A stretch of DNA of 48,381 nucleotides, taken from Streptococcus sp. HMSC078D09 (GTDB lineage: Bacteria > Bacillota > Bacilli > Lactobacillales > Streptococcaceae). The position numbers and the translations under genes are program-made. Below the pieces are notes generated by a model. The model was not told the DNA's origin. It made no database searches and saw nothing but the letters and a program-made list of their open reading frames with translations. Shown piece after piece: positions 7,356-17,413 of the stretch; position 1 is the first letter of the stretch, and each line of letters begins with the position of its first letter. The stretch lies in the NCBI RefSeq assembly GCF_001813675.1, contig NZ_KV813657.1:1-48381 (forward strand), read 5' to 3'.

Positions 7356-8588
7356 ATGTCTACAAATCGTGTTGTTGTTACAGGTTACGGTGTAACCTCA
7401 CCAATCGGAAATACACCAGAGGAGTTCTGGAATAGCCTTCATGAAGGAAAAATTGGGATCAAGCCCATTACAAAATTTGATGCTTCTGAAATTCCAGTCT
7501 TTAATGCTGGTGAAATTCAAGATTTCCCATTCGATAAATATTTCGTGAAAAAAGATCAAAATCGTATGGATACTTACTCATTGTATGCAATCTATGCTGC
7601 GATGGAAGCTATTGAAAATTCAGGCTTGAACATGGAAGAAGAAGACCGCGATCGTGTAGGTGTGATTGTATCATCTGGTATCGGTGGTTTGCAAGAATTG
7701 GAAGATCAAATTATCCGGATGCATGAACGTGGGATGAAGAGAATCCAACCAATGTTTATTCCAAAAGCTCTTTCAAACATGGGTGCTGGAAACATCGCAC
7801 TTAAGATTGGGGCTCAAGGGGTATGTAAATCCGTGACAACAGCTTGTGCTTCTGCCAATGATGCAATTGGTGAAGCTTTCCGTGAAATTAAATTTGGTAT
7901 GCATGATGTTGTTTTGGCAGGTGGTGCTGAAGCTTCGATTACTAAGATTGGTATCGGTGGTTTCAATGCCCTTACGGCTCTTTCAACAACGGAAGACCCA
8001 GAACGTTCCTCTATTCCATTTGACAAAGACCGCAATGGTTTTGTGATGGGTGAAGGTGCAGGGGTTCTTGTCATCGAAAGCTTGGAACATGCCCAAAAAC
8101 GTGGTGCTAATATTTTAGCTGAGATTGTTGGTTACGGTTCAAACTGTGATGCCTACCATATGACAACACCTACACCAGATGGTTCAGGTGCGGCTAAAGC
8201 GATTAAATTGGCTATTAATGAAGCTGGTATCAAACCTGAAGATGTTGATTATGTTAATGCTCACGGGACATCAACACCTGCCAATGAAAAAGGTGAAAGT
8301 GGTGCCATTGTTTCTGTACTTGGTAAAGAAGTTCCAGTATCATCTACGAAATCATTTACAGGGCACTTGCTTGGTGCTGCTGGTGCAGTTGAAGCGATTG
8401 CTACTATCGAAGCGATTCGTCACAGCTTTGTACCAAAAACTGCTGGTACCAAAGAATTGTCTGACTATATCGAAGCAAACGTTGTTTATGGTGAAGGTCA
8501 AGAAGCGGATATTCAGTATGCTATCTCAAATACCTTTGGTTTTGGAGGACACAATGCTGTTCTGGCCTTTAAACGTTGGGAGGGTTAA
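7356..8588 (+). CDS. fabF: 3-oxoacyl-ACP synthase II
   Basis: FabF elongates acyl-ACP with malonyl-ACP, including unsaturated chains. The protein has 410 residues, the usual length. The Cys-His-His triad is Cys164 in TTACASANDA, His303 in NAHGTSTPANE and His337 in TGHLLGAAGAVEA. The C-terminal NTFGFGGHNAVL is also present. A ribosome site AAAAGGAG precedes the ATG. There is a 61-base gap after fabG and a 3-base gap before accB. Confidence 0.97.
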   Translation: MSTNRVVVTGYGVTSPIGNTPEEFWNSLHEGKIGIKPITKFDASEIPVFNAGEIQDFPFDKYFVKKDQNRMDTYSLYAIYAAMEAIENSGLNMEEEDRDRVGVIVSSGIGGLQELEDQIIRMHERGMKRIQPMFIPKALSNMGAGNIALKIGAQGVCKSVTTACASANDAIGEAFREIKFGMHDVVLAGGAEASITKIGIGGFNALTALSTTEDPERSSIPFDKDRNGFVMGEGAGVLVIESLEHAQKRGANILAEIVGYGSNCDAYHMTTPTPDGSGAAKAIKLAINEAGIKPEDVDYVNAHGTSTPANEKGESGAIVSVLGKEVPVSSTKSFTGHLLGAAGAVEAIATIEAIRHSFVPKTAGTKELSDYIEANVVYGEGQEADIQYAISNTFGFGGHNAVLAFKRWEG

Positions 8589-8591
8589 TTC

Positions 8592-9080
8592 ATGAATATT
8601 TCTGAAATCAAAGATTTGTTGGCTCAATTTGATGCGTCAACTTTGCGTGAATTCTCATATAAAAATAATGGCGAAGAATTGAATTTGAGTAAAAACCAAA
8701 CGAGTTCAGTTGCGACTACACCGGTTTCTCCTGCAGTTGAAGTGGTAGCAACTCCTCAAACTCCTGTAGTAGCCCCTGTTGTTGAAGCACCAGCAACTCC
8801 AGCTGTAGCGGCTGAACCAGTTGCTGCTCCAGCTCAGGCTGCAGAAGGTGATGTGGTTGAAAGTCCATTGGTTGGGGTGGCTTACTTGTCGCCAGCTCCG
8901 GATAAACCAGCCTTTGTATCTGTAGGAGACAAAGTTACTAAGGGTCAAACACTCTTGATTATCGAAGCCATGAAAGTGATGAATGAAGTCCCAGCACCAA
9001 AAGATGGGGTAGTCACTGAAATTTTGGTAACGAATGAAGAAATGGTTGAATTTGGAAAAGGATTGGTTCGAATCAAATGA
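8592..9080 (+). CDS. accB: Biotin carboxyl carrier protein of acetyl-CoA carboxylase
   Basis: AccB carries CO2 on biotin between the AccC and AccDA active sites. The 162-residue protein has an N-terminal helical part, a long Ala/Pro/Val-rich linker (about residues 40-85) and a C-terminal biotinyl domain. The biotin site is Lys128 in EAMKVMNEV. The stop overlaps the fabZ start (ATGA), so the two are translationally coupled. Confidence 0.96.
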   Translation: MNISEIKDLLAQFDASTLREFSYKNNGEELNLSKNQTSSVATTPVSPAVEVVATPQTPVVAPVVEAPATPAVAAEPVAAPAQAAEGDVVESPLVGVAYLSPAPDKPAFVSVGDKVTKGQTLLIIEAMKVMNEVPAPKDGVVTEILVTNEEMVEFGKGLVRIK

Positions 9081-9502
9081 CAATTGATATTAATGCTATT
9101 CGTGAGGCTTTGCCGCATCGTTACCCAATGCTTTTGGTGGATCGCGTTTTAGAAACAAGCGAAGATACGATTGTTGCCATTAAAAACGTGACAATTAATG
9201 AACCATTTTTTAATGGACATTTTCCACAATATCCTGTTATGCCAGGTGTTCTCATCATGGAAGCTTTGGCACAAACAGCAGGTGTACTAGAGTTGTCAAA
9301 ACCTGAAAATAAAGGAAAATTAGTCTTTTATGCAGGGATGGACAAGGTGAAGTTTAAAAAACAAGTCGTTCCAGGAGATCAACTGGTGATGACAGCTACT
9401 TTTGTCAAACGTCGTGGAACAATTGCTGTTGTTGAAGCGAAAGCAGAAGTAGACGGTAAGCTTGCAGCTTCAGGAACGCTTACGTTTGCAATTGGAAATT
9501 AA
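9077..9502 (+). CDS. fabZ: 3-hydroxyacyl-ACP dehydratase
   Basis: FabZ removes water from 3-hydroxyacyl-ACP to give trans-2-enoyl-ACP, the substrate shared by FabK and FabM. The 141-residue hot-dog protein has the catalytic His48 in [12 protein letters not shown] and Glu62 in LIMEALAQ. The ATG lies inside the end of accB (ATGA overlap). Length and motifs are normal. Confidence 0.96.
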   Translation: MTIDINAIREALPHRYPMLLVDRVLETSEDTIVAIKNVTINEPFFNGHFPQYPVMPGVLIMEALAQTAGVLELSKPENKGKLVFYAGMDKVKFKKQVVPGDQLVMTATFVKRRGTIAVVEAKAEVDGKLAASGTLTFAIGN

Positions 9503-9515
9503 GAAAGGCCTATCT

Positions 9516-10880
9516 ATGTTTCGTAAGATCTTAATCGCCAATCGTGGTGAGATTGCAGTTCGTATTATTCGTGCGGCTCGTGAACTTGGCATCGAGACGG
9601 TTGCAGTGTATTCTACTGCTGATAAAGAAGCCTTGCATACCTTACTAGCGGATGAAGCAGTCTGTATTGGACCTGCTAAATCAACAGAGTCTTATTTGAA
9701 TATGAGTGCTGTCTTGTCTGCAGCTGTTCTAACAGGAGCAGAAGCTATCCATCCTGGTTTTGGATTTTTAAGTGAAAACTCAAAATTTGCGACCATGTGT
9801 GAGGAAGTGGGCATTAAATTTATTGGTCCTTCTGCTAAAGTCATGGATTTGATGGGGGATAAGATTAATGCTCGTAAACAGATGATCAAAGCAGGAGTAC
9901 CTGTTATTCCTGGATCAGATGGTGAAGTGTATACTGCTGAAGAAGCCCTCGAGATTGCAGAGCGTATTGGTTACCCTGTGATGTTGAAAGCATCTGCAGG
10001 AGGCGGTGGTAAAGGAATTCGGAAGGTTGAAAAACCAGAAGATTTGGTTGCTGCTTTTGAATCTGCTTCCTCAGAAGCTCAAGCTGCTTTTGGAAATGGT
10101 GCCATGTATATGGAACGGGTGATTTATCCGGCACGCCACATTGAAGTACAGATTTTAGCGGATCAGCATGGACATGTTATTCACTTAGGTGAACGCGATT
10201 GTTCTCTTCAACGAAATAACCAAAAAGTTCTAGAAGAATCCCCTTCGATTGCTATTGGAAAAACGCTTCGTGATCGGATTGGTTCTGCAGCTGTTCGTGC
10301 AGCTGAATCAGTTGGGTACGAGAATGCTGGAACGATTGAATTCTTGTATGATGAAGGCAAGGGTGAGTTCTACTTTATGGAAATGAATACCCGTGTCCAA
10401 GTAGAGCATCCTGTCACGGAATTTGTAACAGGAGTTGATATCGTTAAGGAACAGATTAAAATCGCAGCTGGCCAAGAATTATCCGTTACTCAAGAGGATA
10501 TTGTCATTAAAGGCCATGCGATTGAATGCCGGATCAATGCGGAAAATCCTTCCTTCAACTTTGCACCTAGCCCTGGTAAGATCACTAATCTCTATCTTCC
10601 AAGTGGTGGGGTTGGCTTGCGTGTGGATTCTGCTGTGTATCCTGGTTATACGATTCCGCCATACTATGATAGTATGATTGCCAAAATCATTGTCCATGGG
10701 GAAAATCGCTTTGATGCACTGATGAAAATGCAGCGTGCTCTTTATGAGTTGGAAATCGATGGTGTCACCACCAATAGCAGTTTCCAGTTGGATTTGATTT
10801 CAGATTCACATGTGATCGCTGGTGATTATGACACTGCATTTTTGATGGAACAATTCCTTCCAAATTATAATAAGGAATGA
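9516..10880 (+). CDS. accC: Biotin carboxylase subunit of acetyl-CoA carboxylase
   Basis: AccC uses ATP and bicarbonate to carboxylate the biotin on AccB. The 454-residue protein starts MFRKILIANRGEIAVRII, the standard beginning of biotin carboxylases. It has the ATP-grasp glycine loop KASAGGGGKGIR (about residues 159-170), the metal-binding EMNTRVQVEHPVTE and a C-terminal domain. I use the ATG at 9516 with AAGAAAGG before it. An earlier in-frame ATG at 9462 lies deep inside fabZ and adds residues foreign to the family. Confidence 0.96.
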   Translation: MFRKILIANRGEIAVRIIRAARELGIETVAVYSTADKEALHTLLADEAVCIGPAKSTESYLNMSAVLSAAVLTGAEAIHPGFGFLSENSKFATMCEEVGIKFIGPSAKVMDLMGDKINARKQMIKAGVPVIPGSDGEVYTAEEALEIAERIGYPVMLKASAGGGGKGIRKVEKPEDLVAAFESASSEAQAAFGNGAMYMERVIYPARHIEVQILADQHGHVIHLGERDCSLQRNNQKVLEESPSIAIGKTLRDRIGSAAVRAAESVGYENAGTIEFLYDEGKGEFYFMEMNTRVQVEHPVTEFVTGVDIVKEQIKIAAGQELSVTQEDIVIKGHAIECRINAENPSFNFAPSPGKITNLYLPSGGVGLRVDSAVYPGYTIPPYYDSMIAKIIVHGENRFDALMKMQRALYELEIDGVTTNSSFQLDLISDSHVIAGDYDTAFLMEQFLPNYNKE

Positions 10881-10883
10881 TGA

Positions 10884-10943
10884 AAAAGCCTGGACTTGTG
10901 AGGGAAGTATGAACATCATCTTCACAGTTTCAGGCTTTTATAG
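10884..10943 (+). other. Hairpin between accC and accD
   Basis: AAAAGCCTG (10884-10892) pairs with CAGGCTTTT (10931-10939), with a second inner stem TGTGA/TCACA. The structure looks like a terminator with a poor T-run (CTTTTATAG). It fills most of the 103-base gap between accC and accD. It probably reduces or processes read-through rather than ending the operon, since accD and accA have no clear promoter of their own. Confidence 0.5.
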
Positions 10944-10983
10944 TAATGCTTCAGATACTGTAGCATATTATAAGGAGTAAGTA

Positions 10984-11850
10984 ATGGCATTATTTTCTAA
11001 AAAAGATAAATATATTCGGATCAATCCGAATAGGTCAGCCTGGAAGGAGCCTCAGCCAAAACCTGAAGTTCCTGATGAACTATTTTCACAATGCCCAGGT
11101 TGTAAACATACCATTTACCAAAAGGATTTAGGTAGTGAGCGTGTCTGCCCGAATTGTGGCTATACCTTCCGTATTTCTGCTAAAGAACGCTTGGCGCTGA
11201 CAGTGGATCCAGCTAGCTTTGAAGAAATGTTTACAGGAATCGAAACGACAGATCCTTTGAATTTCCCAAATTATAAGAAGAAACTAGCAGCAGTGCGGGA
11301 AATGACAGGACTGGATGAAGCTGTCCTGACTGGAACTGCCTTGATTAAAGGTCAAAAAGTTGCGCTTGGGATCATGGATTCCAACTTTATCATGGCTTCA
11401 ATGGGTTCTGTAGTAGGCGAAAAAATTACTCGTTTATTTGAATTTGCGACAAAAGAAAAATTGCCAGTTGTTCTTTTTACCGCTTCCGGTGGTGCTCGGA
11501 TGCAAGAAGGAATCGTGAGTTTGATGCAAATGGCAAAAATTTCTGCGGCTGTTCAACGCCATTCCAAAGAAAAATTATTCTATTTGACGGTATTGACAGA
11601 TCCGACAACTGGTGGGGTGACAGCCTCATTTGCTATGGAAGGTGATATTATCATGGCAGAGAGTCAAGCCTTGGTCGGGTTTGCTGGTCGACGCGTGATC
11701 GAATCAACTGTGCGTGAAAAATTGCCTGATGATTTCCAAAAAGCAGAATTTCTACAAGAACATGGATTTGTAGACTTGATCGTGGAGAGAAGTCAAATCC
11801 GAGCGACAGTTGGACAATTATTAGCCCTTCATGGAGGTAAACATGAGTAA
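10984..11850 (+). CDS. accD: Acetyl-CoA carboxylase carboxyltransferase subunit beta
   Basis: AccD and AccA together transfer the carboxyl group from biotin to acetyl-CoA. The 288-residue protein has the N-terminal zinc ribbon CPGC (about residues 38-41) and CPNCG (about 57-61), typical of bacterial AccD. The crotonase-like carboxyltransferase body contains [12 protein letters not shown] and [18 protein letters not shown] lies just before the ATG. Its last eight bases overlap accA (ATGAGTAA). Confidence 0.96.
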   Translation: MALFSKKDKYIRINPNRSAWKEPQPKPEVPDELFSQCPGCKHTIYQKDLGSERVCPNCGYTFRISAKERLALTVDPASFEEMFTGIETTDPLNFPNYKKKLAAVREMTGLDEAVLTGTALIKGQKVALGIMDSNFIMASMGSVVGEKITRLFEFATKEKLPVVLFTASGGARMQEGIVSLMQMAKISAAVQRHSKEKLFYLTVLTDPTTGGVTASFAMEGDIIMAESQALVGFAGRRVIESTVREKLPDDFQKAEFLQEHGFVDLIVERSQIRATVGQLLALHGGKHE

Positions 11851-12613
11851 AATAACACAGATTATTAAAGAAGCACGTGACCAAGGAAGATTGACTGCGC
11901 TTGATTTTGCTCAAGGAATTTTTGATGATTTTATCGAATTACATGGAGATCGAAACTTCCGTGATGATGGTGCGGTGATTGGTGGGATTGGACGCTTAGG
12001 CGATCAAACGGTTACAGTCGTTGGAATCCAAAAAGGAAAAAATCTTCAAGATAATCTAAAACGTAATTTTGGGCAACCCCATCCAGAAGGCTATCGAAAA
12101 GCTTTGCGCCTCATGAAGCAAGCGGAGAAATTTGGTCGTCCAGTTGTGACCTTTATCAATACAGCGGGTGCTTATCCTGGTGTTGGTGCTGAAGAACGAG
12201 GACAAGGTGAAGCCATTGCCCGTAACCTCATGGAAATGAGTGATCTAAAAGTTCCAATTATCGCGATTATCATCGGAGAAGGTGGCTCTGGTGGTGCCTT
12301 GGCTCTTGCTGTGGCAGATAAGGTCTGGATGCTTGAGAACTCCATCTATGCAGTCTTGAGTCCAGAAGGTTTTGCCTCTATTCTTTGGAAAGATGGAAGT
12401 CGTGCTATGGAAGCAGCAGAGTTGATGAAGATTACTTCTCACGAATTGTTAAATATGGAAATTGTCGATAAGGTGATTCCCGAGCATGGATTTTCAAATG
12501 GAGAACTACTGGCTCAAGTGAAGAAGGAATTACAGGAAGAGTTAAAGGTTTTACAAGCTTTACCTCTCGAAGAGCTTCTGGAGCAACGCTACCAACGTTT
12601 TCGTAAATATTAA
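11843..12613 (+). CDS. accA: Acetyl-CoA carboxylase carboxyltransferase subunit alpha
   Basis: AccA is the acetyl-CoA-binding partner of AccD. The 256-residue protein has GRNF-type residues in [15 protein letters not shown], then [25 protein letters not shown] and [15 protein letters not shown]. The first two are the signature of the alpha subunit. The ATG at 11843 follows TGGAGG and overlaps the accD stop. An ATG at 11831 would be at the ribosome site itself. It is the last gene of the cluster. Confidence 0.96.
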   Translation: MSKITQIIKEARDQGRLTALDFAQGIFDDFIELHGDRNFRDDGAVIGGIGRLGDQTVTVVGIQKGKNLQDNLKRNFGQPHPEGYRKALRLMKQAEKFGRPVVTFINTAGAYPGVGAEERGQGEAIARNLMEMSDLKVPIIAIIIGEGGSGGALALAVADKVWMLENSIYAVLSPEGFASILWKDGSRAMEAAELMKITSHELLNMEIVDKVIPEHGFSNGELLAQVKKELQEELKVLQALPLEELLEQRYQRFRKY

Positions 12614-12654
12614 AAAACTGAGCTTGCAATTTGCAAGACTCAGTTTTTTTAAAC
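12613..12654 (+). terminator. Bidirectional terminator between accA and serS
   Basis: AAAAACTGAGCTTGCAA and TTGCAAGACTCAGTTTTTTT form a long hairpin with a one-base bulge and T-runs on both strands. It ends the fatty acid cluster on the plus strand and serS on the minus strand. Confidence 0.9.
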
Positions 12655-12655
12655 T

Positions 12656-13933
12656 TTATTTTGGTGCGATGACTTCTGCGCCACCCATGTATGGGCGAAG
12701 GACTTCTGGAATGGTCACAGAACCGTCTTCGTTTTGGTAGTTTTCAAGAATAGCAGCGACGGTACGTCCGACAGCTAACCCTGAACCGTTCAAAGTGTGA
12801 AGGAGTTTTACCTTGCCATCTGCTTCATCACGGTAGCGGATTTGCGCACGGCGAGCTTGGAAATCTTCTGTATTAGAACAGCTTGAGATTTCACGGTAGG
12901 TGTTTTGCGCTGGAATCCATACTTCCAAGTCATAAGTCTTGGCAGCTGAGAAGCCCATGTCTCCCGTTGAGAGAGCTACCACACGGTATGGAAGGTTGAG
13001 TTTTTGAAGGATATTTTCAGCATTGACAACCATTTTTTCCAATTCATCATATGATTCTTCTGGTTTGGCAAATTTCACCATTTCAACCTTATGGAATTGG
13101 TGCAAACGGATCAAGCCACGGGTATCACGACCGGCTGAACCAGCTTCTGAACGGAAAGATGGACTCATAGCGGTGAAGTAGATTGGAAGATCTTTCCCAT
13201 CAAGAATTTCATCGCGATAGTAGTTTGTCAAAGGAACTTCAGCTGTTGGAATGAGGACATAATTGGTATCGCTAAGTTCAAAAGTATCTTCCTTGAATTT
13301 TGGATATTGACCAGTACCAAACATAGAATCATGGTTGACCATGTAAGGAGGGATGACTTCAGTGTAGCCTTCCTTGCCATGTTCATCCAACATGAAGTTG
13401 TAGATAGCACGTTCTAAGCGAGCTCCAAGTCCTTTGTAGAAGAGGAAACGAGCACCAGTGACTTTAGCCCCGCGTTCCCAGTCAAGGATACCAAGGTCTT
13501 CACCTAAATCCCAGTGAGCTTTTGGTTCAAAGCCAAATTCGCGCGGTGTTCCCCAACGACGAACCTCAACATTGTCATCCTCATCTGCTCCAACAGGGAC
13601 ACTATCAGCAGGGATGTTTGGAAGGGTAGTAGTGAATTCAGTTAATTTTGCATCGATTTCAGCCAATTCTGTATCCAGGGCTTTGACTTCAGCAGAGAGG
13701 GTTTGCATGGCAGCAATCTTATCATCTGCATTTTCCTTGTTGCGTTTAGCTTGTGCGATTTCAGCAGATACAGTGTTACGCTCTGCTTTGAGATTTTCTA
13801 CTTTGACTAAGATATCTCGACGTTTGGCATCGATTTCTTTCATTTCATTCAAAATAGCTGCATCTACGCCACGTGTTGCCAATTTTTTAGCAACCGCATC
13901 AAAGTCTGTACGAATCCGTTTAATATCTAACAT
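12656..13933 (-). CDS. serS: Seryl-tRNA synthetase
   Basis: SerS charges tRNA-Ser with serine (class II synthetase). The 425-residue protein starts [12 protein letters not shown] and has an N-terminal coiled-coil tRNA-binding arm (about residues 25-110). Motif 2 is [21 protein letters not shown], and motif 3 lies in [20 protein letters not shown]. The start is the ATG at 13933 with AAAGGAG upstream. A longer frame from 13996 runs into the T-box leader and is rejected. The gene is preceded by a serine T-box. Confidence 0.96.
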   Translation of the reverse strand: MLDIKRIRTDFDAVAKKLATRGVDAAILNEMKEIDAKRRDILVKVENLKAERNTVSAEIAQAKRNKENADDKIAAMQTLSAEVKALDTELAEIDAKLTEFTTTLPNIPADSVPVGADEDDNVEVRRWGTPREFGFEPKAHWDLGEDLGILDWERGAKVTGARFLFYKGLGARLERAIYNFMLDEHGKEGYTEVIPPYMVNHDSMFGTGQYPKFKEDTFELSDTNYVLIPTAEVPLTNYYRDEILDGKDLPIYFTAMSPSFRSEAGSAGRDTRGLIRLHQFHKVEMVKFAKPEESYDELEKMVVNAENILQKLNLPYRVVALSTGDMGFSAAKTYDLEVWIPAQNTYREISSCSNTEDFQARRAQIRYRDEADGKVKLLHTLNGSGLAVGRTVAAILENYQNEDGSVTIPEVLRPYMGGAEVIAPK

Positions 13934-13947
13934 AGCTTCTCCTTTAA

Positions 13948-14131
13948 CAAAAAACACACCTGTTAGAGTGTTGGAGTGGCAGAGCCACGGTTCCATCCAA
14001 CTTCACAGGTGTGCACTTGATTCAATATTGTATTTTAAAGAAACGGTAGAATTTCAATTAAGATTTCTATCTGCTCGCAGCAACCGCAGACTTTCTGAAA
14101 GAGCCTCTTAACTTACTTATCCGTTTGCGTC
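13948..14131 (-). promoter_or_regulatory. T-box riboswitch (serine) in the serS leader
   Basis: On the minus strand the leader has a Stem I with GGTTGCTGCGAGCAG and a base helix AAACGG/CCGTTT. Beside that helix is a specifier-loop codon that I read as UCU (14050-14048), a serine codon. Then comes the T-box core TGGATGGAACCGTGGC (13999-13984), whose NCCA-binding bulge senses uncharged tRNA. The terminator stem is ACACCTGT/ACAGGTGT (arms at 14005-14013 and 13955-13963), followed by TTTTTT. Without charging, the antiterminator forms and serS is read. The specifier assignment is by eye. Confidence 0.85.
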
Positions 14132-14132
14132 T

Positions 14133-14161
14133 ATTATACAAGAAAAGATCCTATTTTGCAA
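14133..14161 (-). promoter_or_regulatory. Promoter of serS
   Basis: On the minus strand TTGCAA (14161-14156), a 17-base spacer and TATAAT (14138-14133) form a strong promoter. The -35 lies inside the last codons of manO, so the two units are packed without a visible terminator between them. Confidence 0.85.
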
Positions 14162-14519
14162 ATAGATTTTTAATTTTAGCCGTGATGGTTTGGATCAATG
14201 TAGGAAGTTTGACAATTTTATCATTTCCTAGATGTTCCCGAGCAATCTTTAAAATTTTTCCAGAGTCTTTTGAAGCAAAGAGAAATTTTGATTCTCTAGT
14301 ATAGATTTCAAAATGGCGGCTAATTTTACGTCCGGATACATTGGCTCCGATTTGATCGATTTCTTGCCAGGGAATTTGGATGTAGTCTTCAACATTAGCA
14401 TCCGCATAAAATTCAAAAGCGGCATTCCCGACTAGGATTTTTCCAACCTTTCCCCCCACTCCAAGGTAAGAAACCCCTGTAGTATGGAATTCAACGGTTT
14501 TATTCAATGATTGAGCCAT
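14151..14519 (-). CDS. manO: DUF956 family protein, partner of the mannose PTS
   Basis: This 122-residue protein belongs to DUF956, found next to manLMN operons in lactic acid bacteria and often called ManO; its biochemical role is not established. It has no membrane segment or signal peptide. Its central part YIQIPWQEIDQIGANVSGRKISRHFEIYT looks like a PH-like beta-rich fold, as far as can be judged by eye. The ribosome site AGGAGG precedes the ATG. A terminator separates it from manN and it seems to have its own promoter. Its 3' end holds the serS -35 box. Confidence 0.85.
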   Translation of the reverse strand: MAQSLNKTVEFHTTGVSYLGVGGKVGKILVGNAAFEFYADANVEDYIQIPWQEIDQIGANVSGRKISRHFEIYTRESKFLFASKDSGKILKIAREHLGNDKIVKLPTLIQTITAKIKNLFAK

Positions 14520-14547
14520 GAGATCCTCCTGTATTGCTGTTCACTCC

Positions 14548-14587
14548 ATTATATCATAATAAAAAGAAGGCCGAAACCTTCTTTTTT
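14548..14587 (-). terminator. Terminator of manLMN, overlapping a possible manO promoter
   Basis: On the minus strand AAGAAGG-TTTCGG-CCTTC followed by TTTTTATTATG forms a terminator just after manN. The T-run continues into TGATATAATGG, an extended -10 (TATAAT at 14553-14548) for manO. So the PTS genes can be ended here and manO read separately, or by read-through. Confidence 0.75.
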
Positions 14588-14599
14588 GTTGATCTTTGC

Positions 14600-15511
14600 T
14601 TACATCAAGCCAGCAACGTGTGCTAATACACCGATTACAAAGAGAGCGATGATGATAGTGATTGGAGATACTTTTTTCTTCAACAACCACATACAAGCAA
14701 AAGTAAGAAGCAATCCCATCAAACCAGGAATCAATGAATCCAAGTTTTGTTGGAAAGTTGTAACTTTTTCAGGTGTTTGAGATAGGCCTGAACCAACTTG
14801 AGCGAAGGCTTCTTGGATACCCTTGTATCCTTCAGGAAGTTTATCCCAGTGGATATAAGCTTTATCGGCTAATTTGACAGAAGAAACATTGAAGACGAAT
14901 TTAATAGATACCCAACGTTCTACCAAAACAGCGAGGATGAACATCCCAAGGATAGAAGCCCCTTTAGTGATGTCTTGCAAGATCCCACCAGACATATCTT
15001 TGGTAATTTCAGAACCTGCTTTGTAGCCAAGTTCTTGCGTGTACCACAAGAAGGCCATACGAATTGCATTCCATGCGATAAAGAAGATAAGTGGACCAAG
15101 GATATTACCAGACGCAGCAAGTGATGCACCAAGGGCACCAAGGATAGGACGTACTGTAAACCAGAAGACTGGATCTCCGATACCCGCCAAAGGACCCATC
15201 ATACCAATTTTAACCCCTTGGATGGCAGCATCGTCAATCGCAGCACCGTTTGCTCTTTCTTCTTCAAGAGCAAGTGTTACCCCGATGATAGGAGCGGCAA
15301 CGTATGGGTGAGTGTTAAAGAATTCCATGTGACGTTCAAGAGCAGCCGCTTGGTCTTCTTTCTTTGTGTAGAGTTTTTTGATAGCTGGGATCAATGAGTA
15401 AGCCCAACCCAAGTTTTGCATCCGTTCATAGTTCCAAGAACCTTGCAAGAAGGTTGAACGCCACCAAACTTTTTGACGATCTGATTTAGATAATTGTAAT
15501 TTTTCAGTCAT
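14600..15511 (-). CDS. manN: Mannose/glucose PTS, IID membrane subunit
   Basis: ManN is the IID part of the mannose-family sugar transporter and works with the IIC subunit ManM in the membrane. The 303-residue protein has a long N-terminal cytoplasmic part and several helices toward the C-terminus (for example LMGLLLTFACMWLLKK and ITIIIALFVIGVLAHVAGL). PLAGIGDPVFWFTVRPI near residue 112 is the conserved IID motif. It lies 18 bases after manM with a clear ribosome site, as the last gene of manLMN. Confidence 0.95.
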   Translation of the reverse strand: MTEKLQLSKSDRQKVWWRSTFLQGSWNYERMQNLGWAYSLIPAIKKLYTKKEDQAAALERHMEFFNTHPYVAAPIIGVTLALEEERANGAAIDDAAIQGVKIGMMGPLAGIGDPVFWFTVRPILGALGASLAASGNILGPLIFFIAWNAIRMAFLWYTQELGYKAGSEITKDMSGGILQDITKGASILGMFILAVLVERWVSIKFVFNVSSVKLADKAYIHWDKLPEGYKGIQEAFAQVGSGLSQTPEKVTTFQQNLDSLIPGLMGLLLTFACMWLLKKKVSPITIIIALFVIGVLAHVAGLM

Positions 15512-15529
15512 GATAGTGTCACACCTTTC

Positions 15530-16333
15530 TTAATAGTCTTCGAGAATGTCGCCAATTGGATCGTTAGAAGTAGCGGCACCGCCACCTCCATTGCCACCTT
15601 TCTTAGAAAGAGTAAGGTAGATCAAGGCAAGGGCAACACCAATTGCTCCAAGGGCAATCAAGGTCAATTGGCTAACAGCTGCAAGAGCAAAACCGATGGC
15701 AAAGAATGGCCATACTTCACGGCTCGCCATCATGTTGATAACCATGGCATAACCAACGGCTACAACCATACCACCACCGATTTGCATTCCATCAGAGAGC
15801 CATTTTGGCATTTGTTCAAGAGCAGTTTTGACAGTTTCAGCAGGAATCATCAACAAGAGGGCTGCAGGAATGGCGATACGAAGACCTTGAAGAAGAAGGG
15901 CCACAAAGTGAGCGCGTTCTACACCTTTGATATCCCCTTTTCTAGCAGCAGCGTCGGCAGTGTGAACCAAACCAACGGAAAGGGTACGGACGATCATGGT
16001 CAAGAAAAGACCAGCAACTGCAAGTGGAATAGCGACACTTTGAGCGACAGCGATTCCTTTTGTACTGAAGTCTCCCCCAAGTACCATGATGATGGCAGCA
16101 GCGACAGATGCAAGGGCAGCATCGGGTGCAACTGCGGCACCAATGTTTGCCCAGCCAAGTGCAATAAATTGAAGTGAACCACCAAGCATAATGCCAGCAG
16201 TCAAATTACCTGTTACCAAACCGATTAAGGTACAAGCAACAAGGGGTTGGTGGAATTGGAATTGGTCAAGGATACCTTCAAGACCTGCTAAGAAGGCAAC
16301 AACGACCACTAATACCATAGAAATAATAGACAT
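15530..16333 (-). CDS. manM: Mannose/glucose PTS, IIC membrane subunit
   Basis: ManM forms the sugar channel together with ManN. The 267-residue protein is very hydrophobic, with N-terminal helices (MSIISMVLVVVVAFLAGLEG, then LGGSLQFIALGWANIGAAVAPDAAL). These match the IIC subunits of the mannose family (ManY type). The C-terminus is glycine-rich and hydrophilic (KKGGNGGGGAATSNDP). It is 27 bases downstream of manL with an AAAGGA site. Confidence 0.95.
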   Translation of the reverse strand: MSIISMVLVVVVAFLAGLEGILDQFQFHQPLVACTLIGLVTGNLTAGIMLGGSLQFIALGWANIGAAVAPDAALASVAAAIIMVLGGDFSTKGIAVAQSVAIPLAVAGLFLTMIVRTLSVGLVHTADAAARKGDIKGVERAHFVALLLQGLRIAIPAALLLMIPAETVKTALEQMPKWLSDGMQIGGGMVVAVGYAMVINMMASREVWPFFAIGFALAAVSQLTLIALGAIGVALALIYLTLSKKGGNGGGGAATSNDPIGDILEDY

Positions 16334-16360
16334 GTTTAAAATCCTTTCGTAAGTAATCGA

Positions 16361-17350
16361 TTATTGAACGTTAGCTTTGTTAATTAAGTCAAACAAATCT
16401 TTCTTAGAGTCATTTGGCACTTTACGGACGTCAAATTCAACTCCAAGATCACGCATTTTTTCAAATGTAGCCACATCATCTTTATCCATTGATAACACAT
16501 TGTTAACCATGGTTTTACCAGTTGAGTGGGCCATTGAACCAACGTTCAAGGTTTTAATCGGAACACCACCTTCGATGGCGCGAAGAGCATCTTGAGGTGT
16601 TTCAAATAAGATCAAAGCATGGGTATTTCCAAAACGTGGATCTTTTGCAACGTCGATCAATTTTTGAATTGGGACAACGTTTGCTTTCACACCATTTGGT
16701 GCCGCTTGTTTGATCAATTCCTTACGGAGTTCATCTTTGGCAACAGAATCTGAAGCAACAATGATCCGATCGGCTTTTGAATCAGGTGTCCAAGCAGTTG
16801 CGACTTGTCCATGAAGAAGACGTGTATCTAAGCGGGCAAGGTTGATCTTGAGTTTTCCATCTCCGATAACCGTTCCTTCTGGAATAGCAGCTTGGGCTAC
16901 AGGAGCAGCAGCGGCTGTACTAGCTTCTTCAACAGGATTCAATTCTTCTGGAAGAGCTTTGACACCGTCTTTTGCTTCCTTAATGATGTTTGCAGCGACT
17001 TGATCAACGCCGGCATTTGCATCCATCAAACGTTCTGTATAAGCTTGAATCAACATCGGAAGGTTTAATCCTGTAATGATCGCAAATTTACGATCTGGAT
17101 TTTCTCCCATGACGCGACTTGCTTGGTTAAATGGAGAACCACTCCAAAGGTCAGCCAAAACCAAGACTTCATCTTCTGCATCAAATGCGGCAACAGCTGC
17201 ATTGAATTTAGCATAGAGATCATCCGGGCCTTCACTTGGCATGAACGTAACCACTTGAACTTTCTCTTGATCCCCAAAGATCATCGAGCCGGATTGGTGG
17301 ATTCCAGCTGCAAATTCACCGTGGCTAGCAATAATGATACCAATACTCAT
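16361..17350 (-). CDS. manL: Mannose/glucose PTS, IIAB cytoplasmic subunit
   Basis: ManL receives phosphate from HPr and passes it to the sugar. In streptococci it also takes part in catabolite control. The 329-residue protein has an N-terminal IIA domain with phospho-acceptor His10 in IIIASHGEF. An Ala-rich linker (about residues 148-165) follows, then a IIB domain with His180 in [17 protein letters not shown] prefer the ATG at 17350, which is 10 bases from GGAGG. The in-frame ATG at 17359 is only one base from that site. It is the first gene of manLMN. Confidence 0.95.
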   Translation of the reverse strand: MSIGIIIASHGEFAAGIHQSGSMIFGDQEKVQVVTFMPSEGPDDLYAKFNAAVAAFDAEDEVLVLADLWSGSPFNQASRVMGENPDRKFAIITGLNLPMLIQAYTERLMDANAGVDQVAANIIKEAKDGVKALPEELNPVEEASTAAAAPVAQAAIPEGTVIGDGKLKINLARLDTRLLHGQVATAWTPDSKADRIIVASDSVAKDELRKELIKQAAPNGVKANVVPIQKLIDVAKDPRFGNTHALILFETPQDALRAIEGGVPIKTLNVGSMAHSTGKTMVNNVLSMDKDDVATFEKMRDLGVEFDVRKVPNDSKKDLFDLINKANVQ

Positions 17351-17413
17351 TATTGACATTCCTCCTTATAAAATTTGTTTGACTTTCAGTTTAAGAAAAC
17401 TTTAAGCTACTTT

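Noticed and set aside
13572..14111. 179-residue plus-strand frame opposite serS
   Set aside because: It is a shadow of the serS coding strand and T-box leader, with no credible start or domain.
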